Source of the DNA: Clostridiales bacterium DTU023 | GTDB taxonomy: Bacteria > Bacillota > Clostridia > Saccharofermentanales > DTU023 | DNA length: 6,122 bases | Reading direction: 5' to 3' | NCBI GenBank assembly: GCA_001512945.1 | Contig: LFTF01000065.1 | Coordinates: 1 to 6,122, forward strand | Shown here: piece after piece, positions 1-5,375 of the stretch | Layout: each line of letters begins with the position of its first letter | Position numbering within the stretch: position 1 is the stretch's first letter | The notes under the pieces: generated by a model | Seen by the model: only the letters and a program-made list of their open reading frames with translations | The model's database searches: none | Told to the model about the DNA's origin: nothing | Position numbers and translations under genes: made by a program

Positions 1-347
1 CTGGTAAATTCCTCGCTCTCAGCGGGGATTGGGTCCGGGAGGACCTCGATGGTCAGAGGTTCATCGGGTGTGTAATTGTTGTCAACGCGCGCACCAACAC
101 AGTATGAGTCTGGCAGGTAGGGTTTATCCATCATGCGGTCGCGGATGAACTGGCGGTCCTGACCTGATAAAGGGCGAGGGCCGTGGAGATAATTCAACAT
201 CTCAAGCCCTGCATCGCGATCCTTGACGTACGTTTTTAGCGCTGTGATGAGAAGTGCGACGGTGCCTTCCGGTTTTGTGATCATGTCTGGCGCGACGGCC
301 AGAAACTTGTCATACGTGTCCGGAAAATCCGAGAAGTTAATCAGCAT
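1..347 (-). CDS. DUF6935-like hypothetical protein, N-terminal part (runs off the window)
   Basis: The reverse strand reads open from an ATG at 345-347 to the window edge, giving 115 complete codons without a stop. The protein starts MLINFSDFPDTYDKFLAVAP. It continues through a block rich in family-like motifs: LEMLNYLHGPRPLS near residues 50-63, then RQFIRDRMMDKPYLPDSY, then an NNYTPDEPLTIEVLPDP segment near residues 90-107. From memory, this pattern (gain of codons by residue, LNYLxGPxPLS, FxRDRL, YLPxSYFxGAxxxNxYTP) matches the DUF6935 family of Clostridia, whose function is unknown. No signal peptide or membrane segment is visible, so it is probably cytoplasmic. The ribosome binding sequence AAGGGGA (about 355-361) lies about 8 nt before the ATG and supports this start. 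The gene follows the DHHW gene after 37 nt and may be co-transcribed or use the weak promoter candidate at 378-404. The C-terminus is outside the window. Family call is fairly confident; function is not known. Confidence 0.8.
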   Translation of the reverse strand, partial: MLINFSDFPDTYDKFLAVAPDMITKPEGTVALLITALKTYVKDRDAGLEMLNYLHGPRPLSGQDRQFIRDRMMDKPYLPDSYCVGARVDNNYTPDEPLTIEVLPDPIPAESEEFT

Positions 348-377
348 AGTAATGTCCCCTTTTGTTTTTTTCAGTCT

Positions 378-404
378 ATCATATTTACTTTGCGATGGCG
401 TCAA
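378..404 (-). promoter_or_regulatory. Weak candidate SigA-type promoter before the DUF6935-like gene
   Basis: On the minus strand, TTGACG (399-404) and TATGAT (378-383) each match five of six bases of the SigA consensus, but the spacer is only 15 nt. The -35 box lies inside the end of the DHHW gene and the -10 box just past its stop codon. A start near 371 would leave a leader of about 24 nt containing the ribosome binding site. The short spacer keeps confidence low; read-through from the DHHW gene is an equally good explanation, since no terminator hairpin is visible in 348-384. Confidence 0.3.
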
Positions 405-1737
405 ACCCTTTGAGCCATATCTGATTCGAAGTTCCGAACATATAGTTTAAGACCAAGACGTCCGTAATCTCGTTGTCCTTTACGAGTGTGCTGATGCTCC
501 GCACGTAGTAGCGGGGATCGATGACGTATATTTCGTCGAAATGATTGGCCAGGTAAGGCACAAAGGCATTTCCGAACGAATCCTTGACGACGAGAATCTT
601 GCGACCACTTGTGTGGTTCGTCACAACCTTGAGAAGCGCACGGTCGCCTCCGGAAAAGTTGAGATAACTGTTACCGCCTTTAATATTTTCGTCGTTCATG
701 CGTATTTTATAAGAAGAGGCCATATCACTTTGGTCCCAAGCAGTGGCCGTGTACGTTGCGTTGGGGCGCCATCCTTCGGTCGTGTCAGGATTGTTTTTCA
801 GGATTGCGTTTTTCGATACGCGGTATAGTGAGCCGAGATAAGTGCCTTCCAGTTCATAATGTTCCATATCTGAGAGTGAGACTGCGTCTAGCCCGGCAGA
901 TTCGCAGAATGCGGCGTAGGCATAATAAGCGCCCAGCCCTGTCCAGTGGTGGTCCGTCCTGTAGTAGATGTACTGGTCGCGGTGGAGGAGGAGTTGCTCA
1001 TACGCTTTGACGCTTTGAATCCCGGGATCGAGTGTATCGCGGACAATCCCTATACAAAGTTTCTGTGAGGAATAACCCGAATGATGTTCGTCGGGGGCGA
1101 ACAATTCTATCGCTGTCGGAGCGACCAGGCTGTAAAGTTGCGTTCCCTCTCCAAGTTTGCTGTCCAATGTATTCAGCCGTTCCGCGTATGCTTTGAGTTT
1201 GTCTTCATTTCCGTAATACCGTTCCATAGCGCGCTTGTTGATAATAAGAAGGAGCTTGGTCGATACGACTTCATCGGTCGGATCCAAAGGCGGCGGTTCA
1301 GGAGGCAACGTCGTTTGCGGTGTCGTTGGGGAGGTTTCCGTTATTGCTCCGGAAGGAGTAATTGTTGGTGGTGATGTCGGTTCGGTCGGCAGTGGATCTG
1401 TCTCTTCCGGTATGGGAGCGCCTTGCTCGTCGGGAATTAGGTAAATACCAAGTCCATCGGCATTGAGGTTGGGGTACGCGATTTCGCGCCAGCTTTTCCC
1501 CGCGCGGATAAACGAGCTGCGGAAAGGAAACTGGTCGTTGTACCACTTCTCGATTTTGACGGCCTGCTGGCCCGTCAATGCGTCCTCATATTGCAGTTCT
1601 GGAAAATGGTTCAGATACCTTCCTTCGTCTTCGGAGATATCCTGCTCTGGTACGATCACGTGCAGAACGCCGATCACGAGTAGCGTCACAAGAAAAGCGA
1701 CGATGGTGATTGTTTGATTTATTTGTCGTTTTTTCAT
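385..1737 (-). CDS. DHHW family protein, membrane-anchored AlgX/AlgJ-like SGNH-fold acyltransferase partner
   Basis: This 450-residue protein belongs to the DHHW family. Residues 1-8 are polar and basic, and residues 9-29 form a single hydrophobic segment, so it is predicted to be anchored in the membrane with the rest outside. Residues 38-85 carry the typical juxtamembrane region with WYNDQFPFR (65-73). Residues about 103-153 are an acidic, Pro/Thr-rich spacer. The catalytic-like domain has TDHHWT at 261-266 and KDSFGN at 385-390. By analogy with AlgX/AlgJ, Asp262 and His264 (the D-x-H pair) and Ser387 are the likely SGNH triad. These families take an acyl group delivered by an MBOAT protein and transfer it to an extracellular polymer; the acceptor here is unknown. 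The ATG at 1735-1737 is preceded by GGAG (1743-1746) with 5 nt spacing. The gene begins 22 nt after the MBOAT stop, so the two are very likely one operon. Catalytic activity is inferred, not shown. Confidence 0.9.
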   Translation of the reverse strand: MKKRQINQTITIVAFLVTLLVIGVLHVIVPEQDISEDEGRYLNHFPELQYEDALTGQQAVKIEKWYNDQFPFRSSFIRAGKSWREIAYPNLNADGLGIYLIPDEQGAPIPEETDPLPTEPTSPPTITPSGAITETSPTTPQTTLPPEPPPLDPTDEVVSTKLLLIINKRAMERYYGNEDKLKAYAERLNTLDSKLGEGTQLYSLVAPTAIELFAPDEHHSGYSSQKLCIGIVRDTLDPGIQSVKAYEQLLLHRDQYIYYRTDHHWTGLGAYYAYAAFCESAGLDAVSLSDMEHYELEGTYLGSLYRVSKNAILKNNPDTTEGWRPNATYTATAWDQSDMASSYKIRMNDENIKGGNSYLNFSGGDRALLKVVTNHTSGRKILVVKDSFGNAFVPYLANHFDEIYVIDPRYYVRSISTLVKDNEITDVLVLNYMFGTSNQIWLKGFDAIAK

Positions 1738-1759
1738 AGTTACTCCACAAAATAGGATG

Positions 1760-3175
1760 CTAAAAGCGGAAATACAAGAACGGATTGTAACTTGACGCTA
1801 CGAGGGAGGCAGTTGATATAAGGAGAAGCAGAATCACGCCAGCTGTCTGCAGAATACCACCGACCGCTGAATACCTGATCCGTCTCAGTGGATGCTTCAT
1901 TTTTTCCTTGATCCAAGGGAGGATCGGTGTCGCAAAGATGATCGCCACGACAATAAACAGGATATGCTGTTTCCAAAGGATTTTTGCCTCGATATCGGCA
2001 AATCCCGCGAGACCCGGTGCGAACAGCCGTCCAATAAATGTGAAGAAACGCGATGTTTCTGTAAAATAGAACAGACTCCAACCAAATATGACGGCTGGCA
2101 TGGTCAGGATATGACCGAGTACACGTGGAATTTTGTCTTGGTAAGGTAGGATGAATTTTCGTTCAAACATCAAGAGCAAAAAGTAATAGAGCCCCCAGAT
2201 GATGAAGTTAAGGTTTGCGCCGTGCCAAAGGCCGGTGAGGAACCACACAATAAATGTGTTGCGGAGTCTATGTGACCTGTTACCACCAAGCGGGATGTAA
2301 ACATAGTCTCGGAAAAAAGTGCTAAGCGACATATGCCAGCGCCGCCAGAAATCGGTGACTGTGGAGGCGATATAGGGGTAGTTGAAGTTTTCGAGAAAAT
2401 GGAATCCAAACATGAGCCCGAGTCCGATTGCCATGTCGGAATAGCCCGAGAAGTCAAAATAGATCTGAATTGTAAACGCGATAATGCCAAGAAGTGCCGT
2501 CGCGGTGCTGATCTGGGCGAAATGGTCCGACTCAAGACATAACGCGACAATCTCACTGGCATAGTTGGCGATCAGAACTTTTTTGGCAAGACCAACAAGA
2601 AAGCGTGAGATCCCCGAGACCATCCCGTCAAGTGTGATTTGTCTGCGTGACAATTCCGTCTCTACGTCAGCGTAACGGACAATTGGACCTGCGATCAGCT
2701 GCGGGAATAAGGACACATATAGTAAAAATCGGGCAAACGACCGTTGTGTTTTGATTTCGCCTCGGTAAAGATCAATGATGTAGGTCAGCGCCTGGAACGT
2801 ATAAAAGGAGATTCCAATCGGCAGCGAGAGCTCAGGCACCTTGATATTAATGAATGGCAGCGTGTTTAGTATCTCGATAAAAAAGCCTGTGTACTTGAAG
2901 AAAATGAGACTTGCGAGCGCAATCACAATGGCCGCGACGAGCCAGAACTTGCGCCCTCGATTATTGTGCGTGCGTCCCAGCAGCAAGCCACACAGCCATA
3001 CGACAAATGCAGTGATAATGAGTAACACGACATAGACCGGTTCGCCCCAGGCATAAAAGAAAAGTGAGGCGGCCAGTAATATGGCGTTTTGAATGTTCGT
3101 TTTTGTTGTCAACCAGACGCAGAGCAGGCAAAGCGGTAAGAAGACATACAAAAAAATTAGAGATGAAAATACCAT
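1760..3175 (-). CDS. MBOAT family membrane-bound O-acyltransferase (AlgI/DltB/PatA-like)
   Basis: This 471-residue multi-pass membrane protein is a clear MBOAT. It opens with the usual VFSSLIFLYVFLPL helix, followed by the SLFFYAWGEP motif (38-46). Later blocks are LPIGISFYTFQALTYIID (118-135), FPQLIAGPIVRY (157-168), IYFDFSGYSDMAIGLG (238-253) and NFNYPY (263-268). The two conserved histidines are His281 in FWRRWHMSLSTFFRDYVYIP and His318 in the GLWHGA motif; His318 is the one expected to be catalytic. Length fits the family. Such proteins pass an acyl group, often acetyl, from a cytoplasmic donor to an extracellular partner. Here that partner should be the DHHW protein encoded 22 nt downstream. 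It is closer in overall character to AlgI/PatA-type proteins than to true DltB, and no dltA or dltC is nearby. The ATG at 3173-3175 has GGAG (3184-3187) 8 nt upstream, and a strong promoter lies just before it. Donor and acceptor cannot be read from the sequence. Confidence 0.95.
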   Translation of the reverse strand: MVFSSLIFLYVFLPLCLLCVWLTTKTNIQNAILLAASLFFYAWGEPVYVVLLIITAFVVWLCGLLLGRTHNNRGRKFWLVAAIVIALASLIFFKYTGFFIEILNTLPFINIKVPELSLPIGISFYTFQALTYIIDLYRGEIKTQRSFARFLLYVSLFPQLIAGPIVRYADVETELSRRQITLDGMVSGISRFLVGLAKKVLIANYASEIVALCLESDHFAQISTATALLGIIAFTIQIYFDFSGYSDMAIGLGLMFGFHFLENFNYPYIASTVTDFWRRWHMSLSTFFRDYVYIPLGGNRSHRLRNTFIVWFLTGLWHGANLNFIIWGLYYFLLLMFERKFILPYQDKIPRVLGHILTMPAVIFGWSLFYFTETSRFFTFIGRLFAPGLAGFADIEAKILWKQHILFIVVAIIFATPILPWIKEKMKHPLRRIRYSAVGGILQTAGVILLLLISTASLVASSYNPFLYFRF

Positions 3176-3196
3176 GCTTGTTTCTCCATGCCCCTC

Positions 3197-3224
3197 ATTG
3201 TAAACGTTACGTATTTTGTGTCAA
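3197..3224 (-). promoter_or_regulatory. SigA-type promoter for the MBOAT-DHHW operon
   Basis: On the minus strand a perfect -35 box TTGACA (3219-3224) is separated by 16 nt from TACAAT (3197-3202), which matches five of six bases of TATAAT. An A/T-rich stretch lies just upstream of the -35 box. Transcription would start near 3190, giving a leader of only about 15 nt that still contains the GGAG ribosome binding site at 3184-3187. It sits in the 59-nt gap between the DUF3810 stop and the MBOAT start, so the acylation pair can be expressed independently of the upstream gene. No hairpin or operator is evident around it. Confidence 0.7.
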
Positions 3225-3234
3225 CAAATTTTTA

Positions 3235-4413
3235 TTAGTCAGTGTGCGCTGCGGCTTGCAAGATCGTGGCATTAGGTGTTTCGATCCAGGCAAGGAGCAG
3301 GTCGACGACCGCTCCGTAGCTTTTTACGCCGTCTTCTTCCTGGTTTGCCTTTAGGTAAGCGTCGTTTATCTTCTCAGAGACAACAGCGATCTCTGTCTCG
3401 AATGCTTTCCAGTAAGCTGATTCGGCATTGAGATCACGGATCACAGCAGGTGATAGTTCTTCGACGTAGGCCAGATTCCACCGATCGCGATCCTCCGCCC
3501 ACAGGCGATTGCCCACACTTTTCCAGGCGCTGATCAGACCAGAATATTGCCAGACGGGGTCTGGATGGTGAAAGCAGCTCAGAAGCGAGGCAAAATCACC
3601 ATCGCCTTCTCGCGCAAACCCACGAGAGTGCGCGATTTCATGGGCGGCGGTTGCGGGGATCATGAAATCGGGCTGATCGATGTTGATATTCGTTTCAACA
3701 AGCAGTGGCATATAGAGGCCGACAATGTTTGTGTAGGACCAGTAATGTGACAGGAGTACGCCTTTAGGTTTCGCGCGGACGCTGCTTTGGAGAGACGGCC
3801 ATACGACAGATGCCTCTTCCCAACCTTCAAAGGCGGTATTTTGGATGTGATTCAGCGAGCCCATGCTCAAGACGCCGTCTTCGTCTTCAGGGAGTCCTTC
3901 TCGCACTTCAACCGCGGCTCTTGCCAGCATACGCGCGGCGTCATCGAGCTCATCGACAGAGCGCTCGCGGATATCAAGGCCCAGTGAATCAGCCAGGGGA
4001 GAGCGCGCGTAATTCATGCCATGAAATACGATGAAGAGCGAGAGCATTAACAGTGCTGTGCCTGCGACGACCACTATTGTTCTCACTGCACGCCGCCCTC
4101 TGTGGGCGCTGTTCCTTATTAGCCGGACTATGCCGTAGATCAGTAGTGCGATAAGGGCCGGGATTCCAGCCACGACGAATAACTCAGTGAGGGAGAAGGG
4201 GATTAGACTCACTGGCCATGTCCAAATCGTCGCAAGCGGTTTGAAAATATAGTCAACAAAAAAATCTGAGATGGCAGGGTTTCTAGAAGCCATCGCGCGG
4301 ACGATAAGCAGTATCAGTGTGAGCAGACCGGCAATCGAAAAGAAGACAAGCGATCCCGTAAGGCGCGGACGCGCGACTTGAGGATGTTTTTTATGTTTCT
4401 TCTTTTTTATCAT
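3235..4413 (-). CDS. DUF3810 family membrane protein with an HEIAH zinc-metalloprotease-like motif
   Basis: The protein is 392 residues from the chosen start. Residues 1-17 are very basic (MIKKKKHKKHPQ...). Hydrophobic segments lie near 19-38, 78-96 and 111-130, and the loop between the second and third is rich in Arg. The positive-inside rule therefore places the C-terminal domain outside the cell. That domain carries AAHEIAHSRGFARE, with HEIAH at 258-262 in the HExxH pattern of zinc metallopeptidases, as in the DUF3810 family. The family's substrate is unknown to me. Many members as I recall them read REDEANF after the motif; here it is REGDGDF (268-274), so a possible acidic metal ligand is Asp271 or Glu269. 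The ATG at 4411-4413 is preferred because AGGAG (4420-4424) lies 6 nt upstream. A GTG at 4435-4437 would add eight residues but would place that site inside the gene. An overlapping short frame complicates the start (see findings). The family call is firm; protease activity is inferred. Confidence 0.88.
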   Translation of the reverse strand: MIKKKKHKKHPQVARPRLTGSLVFFSIAGLLTLILLIVRAMASRNPAISDFFVDYIFKPLATIWTWPVSLIPFSLTELFVVAGIPALIALLIYGIVRLIRNSAHRGRRAVRTIVVVAGTALLMLSLFIVFHGMNYARSPLADSLGLDIRERSVDELDDAARMLARAAVEVREGLPEDEDGVLSMGSLNHIQNTAFEGWEEASVVWPSLQSSVRAKPKGVLLSHYWSYTNIVGLYMPLLVETNINIDQPDFMIPATAAHEIAHSRGFAREGDGDFASLLSCFHHPDPVWQYSGLISAWKSVGNRLWAEDRDRWNLAYVEELSPAVIRDLNAESAYWKAFETEIAVVSEKINDAYLKANQEEDGVKSYGAVVDLLLAWIETPNATILQAAAHTD

Positions 4414-4441
4414 CAGCATCTCCTGTATTTGGATCACTCAT
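4391..4441 (-). other. Short overlapping reading frame at the DUF3810 gene start
   Basis: On the minus strand an ATG at 4439-4441 opens a 16-codon frame, MSDPNTGDADDKKEET, closed by TAA at 4391-4393. It overlaps the DUF3810 start in another frame. Its ribosome binding site is poor. It shares an A6 tract (4402-4407) with the main gene, and losing one A there would fuse it in frame to the DUF3810 protein, giving MSDPNTGDADDKKKKHKKHP. It could be chance, a remnant of the true N-terminus, or the mark of a sequencing indel or slippage. Confidence 0.3.
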
Positions 4442-4460
4442 TGTCTCATGAAGCTTGCGG

Positions 4461-4483
4461 CCAGATCATACATTAAGACCTGG
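4461..4483. promoter_or_regulatory. Imperfect inverted repeat, possible operator
   Basis: CCAGATC (4461-4467) and GACCTGG (4477-4483) form 7-nt arms that pair at six of seven positions, with the remaining pair a G-T, around a 9-nt A/T-rich centre. It overlaps the candidate minus-strand -10 box and lies about 40 nt upstream of the deoD promoter candidate. Its place between divergent genes suits a repressor site, but a 7-bp imperfect dyad may arise by chance and no regulator gene is nearby. Confidence 0.25.
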
Positions 4484-4520
4484 TTATTCTATCACAGGCG
4501 CCGGATTATATAACTCAATC

Positions 4521-4529
4521 TGATATGAT
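4521..4529 (+). promoter_or_regulatory. Extended -10 promoter candidate for deoD
   Basis: TGATATGAT combines the TGn extension (4521-4523) with TATGAT (4524-4529), five of six bases of the SigA -10 box. No good -35 box is found 16-18 nt upstream, which is common when the extension is present. Transcription would begin near 4536, giving a leader of about 56 nt before the deoD ATG. Confidence 0.45.
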
Positions 4530-4591
4530 GGAAAAGAAGTTCTCGCAAGGGATCTTTGCAGGCGAAAATTCAAACCCAGAAAGGAACTGCC

Positions 4592-5311
4592 ATGAATATA
4601 CCTACCCCTCACATTGAGGCGACCAGTCCCGACGAAATCGCGAAAACCGTTCTGATGCCCGGAGATCCGCTGCGGGCAAAATTCGTTGCCGAAACTTACT
4701 TAGATAATCCCGTCCAGTTTAACAAGGTGCGCGGCATGCTCGGCTATACGGGCCACTATAAAGGGAAACGCGTGTCCGTCATGGGATCGGGGATGGGGAT
4801 CCCATCCTCAATGATCTACTTTCACGAATTGTTTGCGTTTTATGATGTTGATACGATTATTCGCATTGGGAGCGCGGGTGCTATGCAGTATCACGTCCAA
4901 CTGCATGATATTGTTCTCGCCACAGCCGCCAACACCGACTCAAAGATCAATGACGGCCTGTTCGGACCTTTCGCGTTTTGCCCGACACCCGATTTCGAAC
5001 TCCTGACCCAAGCGTATGAGCTTGCTAAAAAGATGGGGATACGCATCCACGCAGGAACTGTTTGCTGTTCCGACCAGTTCTACCGTGAACTACCAGAAGA
5101 GGTTTCCGATAACTTGATGCGCTACGGCGCGCTTTGTGCCGAGATGGAATCGGCCGGTCTCTATATGACCGCCAGGAAGCTTGGCAAGCGTGCTCTCGGC
5201 ATGTTTACAATTAGCGATCACAACTTGACGCACGAAGCCGATACACCGGAAGCTCGTCAGGAAGGTTATCGCCAGATGATGGAGCTTGCGCTCGAAATCG
5301 CTCCGGCATAA
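4592..5311 (+). CDS. deoD: Purine-nucleoside phosphorylase, DeoD type
   Basis: DeoD splits purine (deoxy)ribonucleosides with phosphate into the free base and (deoxy)ribose 1-phosphate, in cytoplasmic purine salvage. The protein is 239 residues, the usual length for this hexameric class. It aligns from memory with E. coli DeoD throughout. The N-terminal TPHIEA carries His7, which in the hexamer reaches the neighbouring active site. The phosphate site is GDPLRAK with Arg28, and RIGSAGA with Arg91 and Ser94. The nucleoside site is AEMESAGLY with Glu184, Met185 and Glu186. The catalytic TISDHN has Asp209, the equivalent of E. coli Asp204, and Arg222 matches Arg217. All key residues are present, so it should be active. 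The ATG at 4592 is chosen because AAGGA (4581-4585) lies 6 nt upstream; a TTG at 4556 would add twelve residues absent from the family and has no such support. The gene stands alone, without deoB, deoC or other salvage genes beside it in this window. Confidence 0.96.
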   Translation: MNIPTPHIEATSPDEIAKTVLMPGDPLRAKFVAETYLDNPVQFNKVRGMLGYTGHYKGKRVSVMGSGMGIPSSMIYFHELFAFYDVDTIIRIGSAGAMQYHVQLHDIVLATAANTDSKINDGLFGPFAFCPTPDFELLTQAYELAKKMGIRIHAGTVCCSDQFYRELPEEVSDNLMRYGALCAEMESAGLYMTARKLGKRALGMFTISDHNLTHEADTPEARQEGYRQMMELALEIAPA

Positions 5312-5316
5312 AGAAA

Positions 5317-5349
5317 CGCGCGCCGATCGCGGGAAGCGATTGGCGCGCG
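5317..5349. terminator. Bidirectional intrinsic terminator between deoD and thrS
   Basis: A 14-bp stem with one G-T pair is formed by CGCGCGCCGATCGC (5317-5330) and GCGATTGGCGCGCG (5336-5349), around a GGGAA loop. It starts 5 nt after the deoD stop and lies 26 nt past the thrS stop. On the minus strand it is followed by TTTCTTTA, a reasonable U-tract for ending thrS. On the plus strand the following CTTAATT is T-poor, so termination of deoD may be weaker. The very stable GC stem between convergent genes makes a shared terminator likely. Confidence 0.8.
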
Positions 5350-5375
5350 CCTTAATTCACTGTTTAAAACAATCT

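Larger units (their letters stand above)
4414..4591. other. Divergent intergenic region between the DUF3810 gene and deoD
   Basis: This 178-nt stretch should contain the promoters for both divergent genes. The clearest element is the extended -10 for deoD at 4521-4529. An imperfect dyad lies at 4461-4483. TATGAT on the minus strand (4465-4470) could be a -10 for the DUF3810 gene, but no convincing -35 box lies upstream of it. No riboswitch, tRNA or conserved small RNA was recognised. Confidence 0.5.

Noticed and set aside
1278..1431. A DNA tandem repeat in the Pro/Thr coding stretch
   Set aside because: The residues are repetitive in composition only; no regular nucleotide period is visible.
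1298..1546. An 82-residue minus-strand open frame within the DHHW gene
   Set aside because: It overlaps the Pro/Thr spacer and nearby coding sequence in another frame, has no ribosome binding site support, and resembles no known family.
1740..2562. Several open frames of 60-130 residues inside the MBOAT gene on both strands
   Set aside because: They are out-of-frame shadows of a well-conserved MBOAT coding region and have no recognisable motifs.
1760..3175. Calling the MBOAT gene dltB
   Set aside because: No dltA, dltC or dltD is adjacent, and the partner is a DHHW protein, not a typical DltD.
4414..4437. GTG-initiated extension of the DUF3810 gene by eight residues
   Set aside because: It would bury the AGGAG site at 4420-4424 within the gene, while the ATG at 4411-4413 is ideally spaced from it.
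4556..4591. TTG-initiated extension of deoD by twelve residues
   Set aside because: The family starts close to the TPHI motif, and a good AAGGA site lies 6 nt before the ATG at 4592.
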